Below, in pieces: positions 37,962 through 46,680 of a stretch of DNA of 64,000 bases (position 1 is its first letter; every line of letters starts with the position of its first letter). This DNA comes from JADZFO01 sp964512635 (GTDB taxonomy: Bacteria; 4484-113; JAFGCY01). The translations under genes and the position numbers were made by a program. The notes under the pieces were generated by a model. It was not told the origin of the DNA, searched no databases, and worked only from the letters and a program-made list of their open reading frames with translations. Location of the stretch: assembly GCA_964512635.1 (NCBI GenBank), contig CAZEJB010000009.1, positions 48,821 through 112,820 of the forward strand. Reading direction: 5' to 3'.

Positions 37962-38474
37962 TTAGTCGTGCGAGCCGCTGGCTTTGGCCTGAACCTGGGC
38001 CTCGCTGTAGAAGGACTCAGCCTCATACACCGCCGGCCGCTCGGCCGACTGCACCGCCGAAGCCATAACCTCGCCGATGACGAGCTTGTGGTCGCCGACG
38101 TCAAATATCTGGCTCACCTTGCATTCAAACCAGGCCACGGCGCTGTCGAGCACTGGCATGCCATTCTCACCATCATGGTTCGGCACCTGGCTGAACTTGC
38201 GGCTCTCAGAGCCGGTGTTGAAGCCAAAGCGCCGTGCGGTGTCCAGGCTGGACTCGCCCAGAACATTGATACAGAACTTGCCCGCGGCTTCAAGCACCTG
38301 GAAGGTGTGGCGCGACGGGGACAGCGTGACGCAGAGCAGGGGAGGATTAAAGGACGCGCGGGTCACCCAGACTGCTGTGCAGCCCGCAGCATCGCCGGCG
38401 TTCCGGCTGGTTACAACAAAGATTCCAGAGCGCAGGGTTTCCAGCGCCTGTGCCAGCTTCTGTTTGTCGAGCAT
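37962..38474 (-). CDS. Flavin reductase-like FMN-binding protein
   Basis: A 170-residue split-barrel flavoprotein of the flavin reductase domain family, which reduces or binds FMN with NAD(P)H. Typical segments are AQALETLRSGIFVVTSR, GCTAVWVTRASFNPPLLCVTLS, FCINVLGE and the WFECKVSQIFDVGDHKLVIGEV strand. I chose the ATG at 38474, where GGGGGTGA lies upstream. The acceptor enzyme is unknown and no monooxygenase is adjacent. Confidence 0.85.
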   Translation of the reverse strand: MLDKQKLAQALETLRSGIFVVTSRNAGDAAGCTAVWVTRASFNPPLLCVTLSPSRHTFQVLEAAGKFCINVLGESSLDTARRFGFNTGSESRKFSQVPNHDGENGMPVLDSAVAWFECKVSQIFDVGDHKLVIGEVMASAVQSAERPAVYEAESFYSEAQVQAKASGSHD

Positions 38475-38706
38475 ATGTTCACCCCCTCGGCAAACCAGTC
38501 TTAGTACCACACTTCCCTGGTTACTGGTTCACCGCTTCAGTCCGGCAATTTACCTATACCCATTGCCTCAGACGATCATCCGTGGCAAAAGGTTTTAGCT
38601 TCACGAGACTTTGTTGCCGTTTCAAATGTGACTCAATTGCTGGCGGGCTGTTCCGTCGTCTCTGCCCGGGCCTGCTGCGGGCAGCTGTGGCCTAGAATAG
38701 CGGCCC

Positions 38707-39909
38707 TTGCAGGATCTGTGGCAACTAAGCGCGCTTGACCCTTCAAGCCAGGCCCGGGCCGGCTGGCTGCGTACACTTGGCGGACGGCGACTGCCGACGC
38801 CCCTGTTCCAGCCGGTGGCGACCGCAGCCAGTCTCAAAACGCTTGACTGGCGTGACCTGCGCGGGATCGGCTACCGCCACGTGCTGATGAACACTTATCA
38901 CCTTGTTGTACGCCCGGGTCTGGAGGCGATTGCCGCCGCCGGCGGGGTGAGGGGATTCTCAGGCTGGCGCGGGAGTGTACTGACCGATTCCGGCGGCTAT
39001 CAGGTCCACAGCCTGGCCGCCCGGCGTAGTATTCGCCCCGACGGCGTGCGCTTCAGCGACCATGTCGGCGGCCAGCGCTGGCACTTCAGCCCGGAATTCG
39101 TCCTGCGGGCGCAGCTGACCTTTGGCGTCGACTTTGCCATGCCGCTGGATATCTGCACGGGCCTGCCGGCCACCCGGGACCGCACGGCGAAAGACATGGC
39201 CCTGACCCACCAGTGGGCGGTACAGCAGGCTATGCTGTGGCCCGAGCTTCGCGAGGAACAAGGGACAAGGGACAAGGGCCAAGGGAAGAAGACTCTTACT
39301 TGTCCCTCGGCCCTTGTCCCTTGTCCCTCTCTTTTTGGGATTGTCCAGGGCGGGCTCGAAGAGGACCTGCGGCGCGAGAGCGCCGAGCTGATCTCCGGCC
39401 TTGGTTTTGAAGGCGTGGCTGTCGGCGGTCTGGCTGTCGGCGAGCCGCGCGAAGACTTCCTGCGCCTGACATCTTTCTGCGGGCCGCTGCTGCCGCCGGG
39501 CCGGGTGCGCTATTTGATGGGCGTCGGCAACCCCGCCGACCTGCTGCATGCGATCGCCGCCGGCTTTGACATGTTTGACTGCGTCCAGCCGACCCGTATG
39601 GCCCGGCACGGAGTGCTTTATACCCGCCAGGGCGTACTGCGACTGGCCAATTCGCGCTTTAAGGACGACCAGGGGCCGGTGGACCCGCGCTGCGCGTGCC
39701 CCACCTGCCGCGGGCACAGCCGGGCTTATCTGCGCCACCTGCTTAAGCTGGAAGAGCACAGCTACGCCCGCTTCGCCACCCTGCATAACCTGCAGTTCTA
39801 CTTCGACTTGATGGCCCGGGTGCGGCGCCGCATTCGACGCGGCAGCTTTGGCGGCTGGCATACCCTTGCCGCCGCGCGCTATGCCCGGGACCTGCCGGCT
39901 GAACTCTAG
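38707..39909 (+). CDS. tgt: tRNA-guanine transglycosylase with repeat-derived insertion
   Basis: This enzyme exchanges guanine-34 for preQ1 in queuosine tRNAs. It has DSGGYQ (base Asp94), LFGIVQGG, GGLAVGE, FDCVQPTRMARHG with the nucleophile Asp, and zinc ligands in CACPTC plus a following His. Residues 184-208, just before LFGIVQGG, are translated from a hairpin of 7-bp repeats (ACAAGGG) and have no counterpart in the family; the frame is kept. The start is TTG at 38707 with TAGAAT 8 bases upstream, so a leaderless mRNA is likely. No queA is nearby. Confidence 0.93.
   Translation: MQDLWQLSALDPSSQARAGWLRTLGGRRLPTPLFQPVATAASLKTLDWRDLRGIGYRHVLMNTYHLVVRPGLEAIAAAGGVRGFSGWRGSVLTDSGGYQVHSLAARRSIRPDGVRFSDHVGGQRWHFSPEFVLRAQLTFGVDFAMPLDICTGLPATRDRTAKDMALTHQWAVQQAMLWPELREEQGTRDKGQGKKTLTCPSALVPCPSLFGIVQGGLEEDLRRESAELISGLGFEGVAVGGLAVGEPREDFLRLTSFCGPLLPPGRVRYLMGVGNPADLLHAIAAGFDMFDCVQPTRMARHGVLYTRQGVLRLANSRFKDDQGPVDPRCACPTCRGHSRAYLRHLLKLEEHSYARFATLHNLQFYFDLMARVRRRIRRGSFGGWHTLAAARYARDLPAEL
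39256..39330. repeat. Heptamer hairpin H2 inside tgt
   Basis: Three ACAAGGG units plus CCAAGGG (39258-39285) face four CTTGTCC-type units, one reading CTCGGCC (39299-39326), across a 13-base loop. The variant units pair with each other in type (CCAAGGG and CTCGGCC). It is translated as tgt residues 184-208. Confidence 0.85.
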
Positions 39910-39963
39910 CCCTGGTCTTTCAGTGAATGCAAAGGCTGATGGCGCCGTCTGCGCTGCTGTGGC

Positions 39964-39969
39964 TATAAT
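39964..39969 (+). promoter_or_regulatory. Putative -10 of a leaderless cytochrome gene
   Basis: TATAAT ends 7 bases before the ATG at 39977. No Shine-Dalgarno can fit between them. Confidence 0.5.
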
Positions 39970-39976
39970 CGCTGGC

Positions 39977-40534
39977 ATGCTAACGATCCTTCAGTCCCGC
40001 AAGGCTGCGCTTGCGGTCCTGCTCCTGCTTGCAGCTCTCTGCACCGCCTGCCCCAAACAGCAGGCCGAAGGCGGCGCGGACGGCACCTCCGGTGCCGACA
40101 GCGCGACCACGGCTCCCGGCGGGACGGCGAGCAATGATGCGCCGGCGACCGAAAAGCCGGACACTCCAATGGAGCAGCAGGAGAAGGCCGACGCCTCGGG
40201 CGACAAAGTCCCGCAGGCCGGCCCCGACAGCACCAAGGGCGAGATGGAAGCGCCGCGCACCATGCTCTCGGCGGAGGAGATCTTCAAGAGTGGCAACTGC
40301 GGGATGTGCCATGGCCAGGACCAGAACGGCACACCGCTCGGTCCGCCGCTGCGCGACCTCAAGGCTAACTGGGATGTACCCAAGCTGATCGCCTACTTCA
40401 AGGATCCGGCGGGCTACGCCGCCAACGACCCGCGCCTCAGCCAGAACAAGGGCAAGTACAGCGTCCCGATGCCGCCCCAGCGCTTCCCGGATGCCGAGCT
40501 GACCGCGCTGGCCGAGTGGCTGCTGGAGAAGTAA
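39977..40534 (+). CDS. Mono-haem c-type cytochrome lipoprotein
   Basis: A 185-residue periplasmic lipoprotein with lipobox LCTAC (Cys25), a Ser/Thr/Gly/Pro/Asp-rich linker of about 80 residues, and a small class I cytochrome c domain with CGMCH and a VPMPPQRF segment giving the axial Met. It should carry electrons on the outer face of a membrane. The partner is unknown. The ATG at 39977 is chosen from the signal peptide; the frame is open further up. Its stop directly abuts that of the convergent protease gene. Confidence 0.85.
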   Translation: MLTILQSRKAALAVLLLLAALCTACPKQQAEGGADGTSGADSATTAPGGTASNDAPATEKPDTPMEQQEKADASGDKVPQAGPDSTKGEMEAPRTMLSAEEIFKSGNCGMCHGQDQNGTPLGPPLRDLKANWDVPKLIAYFKDPAGYAANDPRLSQNKGKYSVPMPPQRFPDAELTALAEWLLEK

Positions 40535-42217
40535 CTAGGGGCCCGCGTCGCCGCTGTCCGACGAGTTGCTGGATCCTTCGCTGCCTTCCCCGTAGCCGTC
40601 AAAGCTGTCCCAGACGGTCGAGCCGTCGCTGCTGCTGTCTGTGCTGCTTCTGCTTTCTGCGCCACCCTCCGGTGCATACTGCTGGTCGGGGGTCAATAGC
40701 TCGAGATTGAGGCTGCCCGGGTCTGGGATGGTCTGCCAGTTGTTCATGATCTGCTGCTGCTGCTCCATAATCCCTTTCAACAACTCTTCGCGTTGCTGCT
40801 GTTGGCGCTGGGCCTCCTGGGCACTAACCTCCGGGGCACCGAGCAGGTCGAAATAGCAGAAGATCGTCAGCAGCAGGTTGCCGAAGCTCAGCACAAAGCA
40901 GACCAGCAGCGAGACCAGCCAGGGCCAGGCCGGAGCGCGCAGGGTCATTACGGGTTGCCGCGACCAGGTGCTGGCCCAGCGGTAGTGCAGCAGCGGCCAG
41001 AGCACAAAACCGAGGCCTGCCACCATGAAGCCCGACCCGGACATGGTTATCTCGCTCATCGCCGACTCATAGCTCATCGCGGCGCCGATCTGCCGGGTCA
41101 CTTCACTGCCCAGGATCAGATAGCCAGCGATGATGCTCCCCGCCTGCAGCAGGCCGCGCAAAGTCACGCCGGCCATAAAGAGCAGGTTACTGGCCAGCAG
41201 CGCCTGCGGGGCACTGCGCTTGAGCATCGCCCGCCGCCAGGCCATGGGCGGATGGGTCAGGCGGGCCAGCAGGCGGCTGATTCGCCCGCTGCGCTCCTGC
41301 TGGTGCTCCAGAGCCCGCAGCAGCCCGGCGCTGGAGCCGAGTTCCTCCGCGGCCAGGCGGTCGGCCTGGAACTCGCTGCACCAGAATGCCGCCAGCAGGA
41401 CGGCATAAATGCCAAAGGCGCCGAGGGCCGAACTGAGCAGGATGCCCAGCAGCTGCCAGTTCAGCAGGCCAAGCACCAGCCAGAGCAGCGGCGCGATCAG
41501 CATTGAAATCAGGCCGACCCGCAGCGAAGTCTCGAGGCCCGAGCCCGCCCCAAGATGCAGCGCCTCGCCGCGGCGAACGTGCGCCAGCTCATGCGCGACG
41601 ACCGCCTGGGCCGCTTCGCGGTCGCGCTGCCAAAGCAGGAGCAGGCCGCCAAACACAGCCAGCCGTGCCTCAGTTGCGCCTCCTGGATACACAAAGGCCA
41701 GCAGGTGGCTGTGGCGCAGGTTGGCGGTGATCGTCACTTCCGGCATCAGCCGCCGGGCGAAGGCAAAGATCGCAATCTGCACCGGCCCGGTGGGCTGCCA
41801 TTCACTGAGCGCATATTGCTGCTCCAGGCGCCGGCGGCGCACGGAGGGAAAGAAGATCATCAGCGAACCGTAACCAATCGCCAGCAGCGGTATCAGGCCG
41901 GACAGGGCCATCAGCGGCAGGTGCACCGCGGCGAAGAGCAGCTGCTGCAGGACTCCGCCGTGCAGGGGGCTGAAGCCGGCGCTCCTGAGGTAGTCAAACA
42001 TAAAGCGGCCGATGCTGATCAGGGCGGCCAGGGGGTTAAAGCCCATGCCAACCGTCATCAGCCAGACCCAGGGCGCGGCGCCGGCGTACTCGCTGCGCAG
42101 GCGGGTCCAGCCCTGGGCCATCTGCCGCGCTTTCCAGGCCGGTGCCAGGGCAAAGCGCTTCCAGTCCGGGACCCCCGCGGCGACTGCGCCCGTGTCAGGG
42201 CCGGCCAGCGCGTCCAT
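40535..42217 (-). CDS. M48-family membrane metalloprotease
   Basis: A 560-residue integral membrane protein. The zinc motif HELAH (in VAHELAHVRRGE) and the distal ligand motif SEFQAD mark an M48 (HtpX/Ste24-like) peptidase. There are helices before and after the catalytic domain, and an extra 170-residue C-terminal part with more helices and a Gln/Ser-rich tail. Residues 45-120 hold an additional N-terminal region. A role in membrane-protein quality control is typical of the family. The ATG at 42217 begins 1 base after the stop of the preceding gene, with which it forms an operon. Confidence 0.85.
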   Translation of the reverse strand: MDALAGPDTGAVAAGVPDWKRFALAPAWKARQMAQGWTRLRSEYAGAAPWVWLMTVGMGFNPLAALISIGRFMFDYLRSAGFSPLHGGVLQQLLFAAVHLPLMALSGLIPLLAIGYGSLMIFFPSVRRRRLEQQYALSEWQPTGPVQIAIFAFARRLMPEVTITANLRHSHLLAFVYPGGATEARLAVFGGLLLLWQRDREAAQAVVAHELAHVRRGEALHLGAGSGLETSLRVGLISMLIAPLLWLVLGLLNWQLLGILLSSALGAFGIYAVLLAAFWCSEFQADRLAAEELGSSAGLLRALEHQQERSGRISRLLARLTHPPMAWRRAMLKRSAPQALLASNLLFMAGVTLRGLLQAGSIIAGYLILGSEVTRQIGAAMSYESAMSEITMSGSGFMVAGLGFVLWPLLHYRWASTWSRQPVMTLRAPAWPWLVSLLVCFVLSFGNLLLTIFCYFDLLGAPEVSAQEAQRQQQQREELLKGIMEQQQQIMNNWQTIPDPGSLNLELLTPDQQYAPEGGAESRSSTDSSSDGSTVWDSFDGYGEGSEGSSNSSDSGDAGP

Positions 42218-42218
42218 C

Positions 42219-42728
42219 TCAGTCCTTCTCCAGACCGCGCAAAAAACGCTGGGCGCTATCGGGGTCGCGCAGCAGCAGGCGCAGCACCTTGAGGCTGGCG
42301 CGCTCGGCATCCTCGGCGCTGATCCCGCTGGCCGCCAGCTCCTTTGGCAGATCCTCGGCCACCCGTACGAGCGCCTGCAGCTGGCGGTTCTCCGTGCTGT
42401 GGCCGCCCATCAGCTTCTGGGCCTGGCGCGCCAGTTCCACGACGCTCATGACCGCACCGCAGGCTTCCAGCACCTTCAGCAGCATGCCGCTGCTGAGCAG
42501 CTCCACCAGCAGCGGACCGCTGCTGCCAAGGCCCTTCAGCACAAAGGGCAGCACAGCCAGCATCTGCCCGGCGCCAAAACTGCCATGGGGGCTGGCGGGC
42601 CGGCGCTGGTTCCCGCCCTCCAGATAGGCTTCAAGCACCGGGCCGGCCAGCGCCTCTTCATCCGGCGCGACCTCGCGGGCCAGATCCTCGGCCCAGTCCA
42701 GCATTTCACTATGCATCTGAGTACTCAC
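42219..42728 (-). CDS. Hypothetical helical protein upstream of M48 protease
   Basis: A 169-residue protein, mostly helical, with a hydrophobic central stretch (QMLAVLPFVLKGLGSSGPLLVELLSSGMLL) and an acidic C-terminus. No family is recognised. The GTG at 42728 is preceded by GGGGGAGAGG; TACAAT at 42765-42770 (minus strand) is a likely -10. It is co-transcribed with the protease. Confidence 0.6.
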   Translation of the reverse strand: MSTQMHSEMLDWAEDLAREVAPDEEALAGPVLEAYLEGGNQRRPASPHGSFGAGQMLAVLPFVLKGLGSSGPLLVELLSSGMLLKVLEACGAVMSVVELARQAQKLMGGHSTENRQLQALVRVAEDLPKELAASGISAEDAERASLKVLRLLLRDPDSAQRFLRGLEKD

Positions 42729-42864
42729 GGCCTCTCCCCCTGAACACGCCTTGTCAGGCAGGAACATTGTAACGATGGAAACTCCGCTCATCCGGGGCCT
42801 TGGCGACTGCTTTTTCCTTTGCCTGAAACTTTCCCCGGGGCTGAAGTGCTCCTACAGTGCGACA

Positions 42865-43470
42865 ATGCTCACGCGGATCAACACCTGGCTGGGGATGGCG
42901 CCGAAAGTGGAGACGGGCACAGACGAGCTTGCCTTGTGCCGGCGGATAGCCGCCGGCGAGAGCCATTTGTTCGCCCGCATCGTGGACAGCTACAGCGGCC
43001 TGGTGGCCGGGGTAATCTCGGCGCAGGGCGTCGAGGCCAGCGATGTCGAGGACCTGGCCCAGCTGACCTTCGTCAACGCCTACAAAGGCCTTGGCGGCTT
43101 CAGAGGCGAGGCTAAGCTGTCAAGCTGGCTCTTCCGCATCGCGGTCAACGTGGCGCGCCAGCACCTCAAGCGCAGGAGCGCCAAGCCCGCGCCGAGCAGC
43201 ATCGAGGAACAGGCTGAGGTCGGTGTGCAGCCGGCGGACCTGCGTCAGGCGGCCAGCGCCAGCCACGCCCAGAACACCGATCTGGGCCGCGCGCTGAAGC
43301 GTCTGCCGGAGCTGCAGCGGATCGCCCTGTGCCTGTATTACTTTGACGAACTGAGCTATGAGGAAATCGCCGAGGCGATGCAGCTCAACCTGAACACGGT
43401 GCGGACCCATATCCGCCGTGGCAAGCTGCGTCTGGCCGAGTTGCTCGACCCGGCGCTGCTGGATTCGTAG
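42865..43470 (+). CDS. ECF-type RNA polymerase sigma factor
   Basis: A 201-residue sigma factor. Region 2 has HLFARIVDSYSGLV, DVEDLAQLTFVNAYKGL and KLSSWLFRIAVNVARQHLKR. Region 4 has LKRLPELQRIALCLYYFDELSYEEIAEAM and LNTVRTHIRRGKLRLAELL. The ATG at 42865 is chosen because TACAGT lies 6 bases upstream and the domain starts soon after. The stop codon TAG is part of a GTAGGGGC palindromic element. A small membrane protein, probably its anti-sigma, follows. Confidence 0.9.
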   Translation: MLTRINTWLGMAPKVETGTDELALCRRIAAGESHLFARIVDSYSGLVAGVISAQGVEASDVEDLAQLTFVNAYKGLGGFRGEAKLSSWLFRIAVNVARQHLKRRSAKPAPSSIEEQAEVGVQPADLRQAASASHAQNTDLGRALKRLPELQRIALCLYYFDELSYEEIAEAMQLNLNTVRTHIRRGKLRLAELLDPALLDS

Positions 43471-43523
43471 GGGCCGCAGAAATGCGGCCCGGATCAGACG
43501 GCCCGCATTTCTGCGGGCCCTAC
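43467..43523. repeat. GTAGGGGC palindromic element overlapping a sigma-factor stop codon
   Basis: GTAGGGGCCGCAGAAATGCG at the left faces CGCATTTCTGCGGGCCCTAC at the right. The first TAG is the stop codon of the sigma gene. Each arm is itself a small palindrome around AGAAAT or ATTTCT. It could also weaken read-through into the next gene. Confidence 0.75.
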
Positions 43524-43568
43524 GGGACTGGTGTCCCGCGGGTACTATTGCTGTAGGGTAGAACGAAG

Positions 43569-43988
43569 ATGACAGACGAAAGGAAAATGGAGCAAGTGGA
43601 GCGCCTGCTGCGGACGCAGCGGCCGGTCGAGCTGTCGGCCGGATTCAAGCGCTCGGTGATGGACTCGATCCAGCGCCTGCCCGCACCGGCCCTGCTGCAT
43701 AAGCCCCGCGGCCTGCGCGGCCTCTGGGAGACCCTGCGCGCGCTCGGCACCGGTGAAAAGCTGGCGCTTGGCGTCGGCGCCCTGGGACTCTGCGCCATGG
43801 CCCTGCCGGGCGTGGACGGACTGCTGGCCTCCTGGAACTTCGAGCTGGCCGACACCACCCTGTCACTGACCATCGGTGATCTGGCCCTCAGCGCCAGCGC
43901 CATGAGCCTGGCCGCGATTGGTCTCGGCGCGGCCTTCCTGACCGCAGTCGGCGCCTACAGCGCCAAGAACCACCTGCTCGGGGCCTAG
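43569..43988 (+). CDS. Probable anti-sigma membrane protein
   Basis: A 139-residue protein with a cytosolic N-terminal 60 residues (KMEQVERLLRTQRPVELSAGFKRSVMDSI) and two or three hydrophobic segments. The N-terminal pattern is that of the short sigma-binding part seen in many anti-sigma factors, and the gene follows an ECF sigma. No zinc motif is present. Its stop codon shares the CTAG tetramer (43985-43988) with the stop of convergent purN. Confidence 0.6.
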   Translation: MTDERKMEQVERLLRTQRPVELSAGFKRSVMDSIQRLPAPALLHKPRGLRGLWETLRALGTGEKLALGVGALGLCAMALPGVDGLLASWNFELADTTLSLTIGDLALSASAMSLAAIGLGAAFLTAVGAYSAKNHLLGA

Positions 43989-44716
43989 GGCCTATCGTCT
44001 GCAGGCGCATCCTCGGCCGAGCTGATCAGCACCCGTGGATCCACGCTGACTGCGCCATCCTCGCTGACCCTGATCCGGCCGTCGGCATAGCTTTGCAGCA
44101 CCAGCGGATATAGCTCGCGCTCTGCGGCCTGCACCCGCGCCGACAGGCTCTCCGGCGTATCGCCGGGCAGAACTGCTACCGTGCGCTGGGCGATGATCGG
44201 CCCGGAGTCATAGTGCTCGTCCGTCAGGTGCACGGTGCAGCCGGACAGCTTCACCCCGCTGGCCAGCACCGCCTCATGGACCTTCGCGCCATACATCCCC
44301 GGCCCGCCGAAGGCCGGCAGCAGCGCCGGGTGGACATTCAGCACCCTGTGGCGGTACTGTGCTGCGGGCAGGTAGAGGCTTAGGAAGCCGGCGCAGACAA
44401 TCAGATCCGGTCTCCACTGGTCAAGCTGCACGCTGACCCGCTGTGAGAACTCGACGGCGTCAAAGGCGGCGGTATACGCGCTGGCCTCGCCGGGCTGCAG
44501 CGCCTCCAGCGGCGGCGGCGTGCGATGCACGATGGCCCAGGGGATGCCAAAGCGCCGGGCATGCTCAAGGCCGGGACAGTCCCGGCTGGCGATCACGCCA
44601 CAGATTGCAACGCCGCACAGACGCCCGTCGGCAATGCGCTCCAGCAGGTTCAGAAGTGTGGAACCGCTGCCGCTGATCAGGGCGGCGACGCGCAGCATTG
44701 GTGTGCCGGTGTCCAT
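43985..44716 (-). CDS. purN: Phosphoribosylglycinamide formyltransferase
   Basis: This enzyme catalyses the 10-formyl-THF-dependent step that makes formyl-GAR in purine synthesis. Signatures are LISGSGSTLLNLLERI, ICGVIASRD, PDLIVCAGFLSLYL, NVHPALLPAFGG, KLSGCTVHLTDEHYDSGPII and the downstream helix. The catalytic Asn, His and Asp are present. It has a C-terminal extension of about 30 residues. TATAAT lies 9 bases before the ATG on the minus strand, suggesting a very short leader. Confidence 0.93.
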   Translation of the reverse strand: MDTGTPMLRVAALISGSGSTLLNLLERIADGRLCGVAICGVIASRDCPGLEHARRFGIPWAIVHRTPPPLEALQPGEASAYTAAFDAVEFSQRVSVQLDQWRPDLIVCAGFLSLYLPAAQYRHRVLNVHPALLPAFGGPGMYGAKVHEAVLASGVKLSGCTVHLTDEHYDSGPIIAQRTVAVLPGDTPESLSARVQAAERELYPLVLQSYADGRIRVSEDGAVSVDPRVLISSAEDAPADDRP

Positions 44717-44745
44717 GGCGCAGGGATTATAGGCCGTCCGCAGAG

Positions 44746-46641
44746 CTAGAAGGCCATGTAGTACTGCATCAGGTTGGCGGCCATGGTACTGGCCGAGGCA
44801 AACAGTCCGCTCGGCTGCAGGCCAAAGAGGATGATCGCCAGCGCCAGCGGTATCAGCACCAGGGCCTCATTGCTGCGCAGCCCGCGCCAGGGTGTCAACT
44901 CGGCGGCTGCGCTGCCTCCCAGGCTGTGGCCCGCGTCCAGTTCGGCCGCGGCCTGCGCGGCGGCGGCATCATCGGCTTCCAGCTTATAGCTGGCGGCCGT
45001 CGGCGAGCCGCTGATTCCGGCCCAGGCCAGGGCCTGCTCGGCGCTCTTGGGCTGCGTTCCGGGAAGCATCACCGGCTGGGCCAGCGCCGGCAGCTTCTCG
45101 TCAAAGTTGCTCTGGGCCAGCACCGGCGCTTCGCCGCCCAGCACCTTGACCAGCATCCGCAGCATATACACCGCGCTGGTCAGGATGCCGAGGCAGGCGA
45201 CCACTGCCAGGATCTGAAGATAGCTCGAGGCATCCAGCGGACCGACATGCACGCTTTCCCAGTTCGGGTTGTTGTAGAAAGTGCCCTTCAGCACCATCAG
45301 CTCGCCCCAGAAACCGATCAGGAAGGGGAAGCCCATGCCGGCGGCGGCTGCCAGCACCAGGAAGGGGCTGTAGCCCGGGGCCAGCTTCAGCAGGCCGCTG
45401 ATCTGGCGCAGGTCGCGGGTGCCATAGCGCCGTTCCAGCACACCGCTCAGGAAGAACAGCGTGGCAATAATCAGGCCGTGGCCGACCATATGGAAGCAGG
45501 CGCCGACCGTGGCGTCGACGTTCATCGCGCTGATGCCCAGCACGATAAAGCCCATGTGGCTGATCGAGCTGTAGGCCACCATCCGCTTGAAGTCGGTCTG
45601 GGCCAGGGTGATCGCCGCTCCATAGACGATCGATATCACGGCGCAGGTGGCGATAATCGGTCCGATCACATAGCCCACATCCGGGAAGGCGAAGTAGAGC
45701 ATCCGCAGCATCGCATAGGCGCCGGTCTTCAGCATGATGCCGGCGAGGATCACGCTGATCTCGGTCGGAGCTTCAGTGTGCGCATCGGGCAGCCAGGTAT
45801 GCAGCGGGAAGATCGGGATCTTCACCGCAAAGGCCAGCAGCAGGCCGACGAACATCATCGTCCGCAAGGCCAGCGGCAGATAGCCCATCTTGGCCGGGTC
45901 AATCGCCGCCAGGCAGATCTCGATGATCGAGAAGCTGTAGACATTGCTCAGCACCTTCATCGCGATGGCGCTGATCAGGAAGAACACGCTGCCGCCCATG
46001 GTGAAGAGGAAGAACTTGATCGCGGCCTTTTGCGCAGCCACGCGCTCCTTGCCGAAGCCGGCGATCAGGAAGTACATCGGCAGCAGCATCAGCTCCCAGA
46101 ACAGATAGAACAGGATGAAGTCCAGCGAAACGAAGACGCCGCCGATGCCCACCTGCAGCAGCAGCAGCAGGGCATAGAACTCCCGCGCCTTCTCCTTGCG
46201 GGTCAGGCCCCAGAGCGTCGCGGCCAGGAAGAGCGCACTCGAGAGGATGATCAGCGGCATCGACAGGCCGTCAACGCCAACGTTCCAGTTGACCGACAGG
46301 CTCTGGTACTCGCCGTACTGGATGGTGATCCACTTGTACTGGTCGGCGGGCAGGCTGAACTGCGGCGGGGCGGCGGTCTCCAGGGCGATGTACTGGCCAA
46401 GGAATGGCGCGGCCTTGCGCACCCCTTCGGGCAGGCCGGTGAGCATCAGGACGGAAACCAGCAAGGTCAGTGCGCTGAAGAAGACGGCATAGAAGCGGAT
46501 GCGCGGCAGGTTGCCGGGCTTCAGCCCGCTGATCAGCAGGCAGCCCAGCAGCGGGAAAAGCAGCAGCTGCGAGATCGGGTTGGCCGCCCAGATCAGGAAG
46601 CTCGCCAGCTTCTCCCCAAGTCCTACTGAAAACTGTTCCAT
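44746..46641 (-). CDS. nuoM: Complex I-like antiporter subunit NuoM
   Basis: A 631-residue membrane subunit, longer than usual (about 500). The key residues are kept: Glu in FWELMLLPMYFLI, Lys in AVKIPIFPLHTWLPDAHTEAPTEISV, and TDFKRMVAYSSISHMG. An extra loop of about 90 residues rich in Ala/Pro/Asp lies between the last helices (after KVLGGEAPVL, before LRSNEALVLIPLAL). It is the last gene of the operon; no nuoN follows. Proton or ion transfer should be possible from the residues present. Confidence 0.93.
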   Translation of the reverse strand: MEQFSVGLGEKLASFLIWAANPISQLLLFPLLGCLLISGLKPGNLPRIRFYAVFFSALTLLVSVLMLTGLPEGVRKAAPFLGQYIALETAAPPQFSLPADQYKWITIQYGEYQSLSVNWNVGVDGLSMPLIILSSALFLAATLWGLTRKEKAREFYALLLLLQVGIGGVFVSLDFILFYLFWELMLLPMYFLIAGFGKERVAAQKAAIKFFLFTMGGSVFFLISAIAMKVLSNVYSFSIIEICLAAIDPAKMGYLPLALRTMMFVGLLLAFAVKIPIFPLHTWLPDAHTEAPTEISVILAGIMLKTGAYAMLRMLYFAFPDVGYVIGPIIATCAVISIVYGAAITLAQTDFKRMVAYSSISHMGFIVLGISAMNVDATVGACFHMVGHGLIIATLFFLSGVLERRYGTRDLRQISGLLKLAPGYSPFLVLAAAAGMGFPFLIGFWGELMVLKGTFYNNPNWESVHVGPLDASSYLQILAVVACLGILTSAVYMLRMLVKVLGGEAPVLAQSNFDEKLPALAQPVMLPGTQPKSAEQALAWAGISGSPTAASYKLEADDAAAAQAAAELDAGHSLGGSAAAELTPWRGLRSNEALVLIPLALAIILFGLQPSGLFASASTMAANLMQYYMAF

Positions 46642-46680
46642 GCCTCTTTGCTCCTCAGCCGCCCGCGGCCGGCGCCGTCC

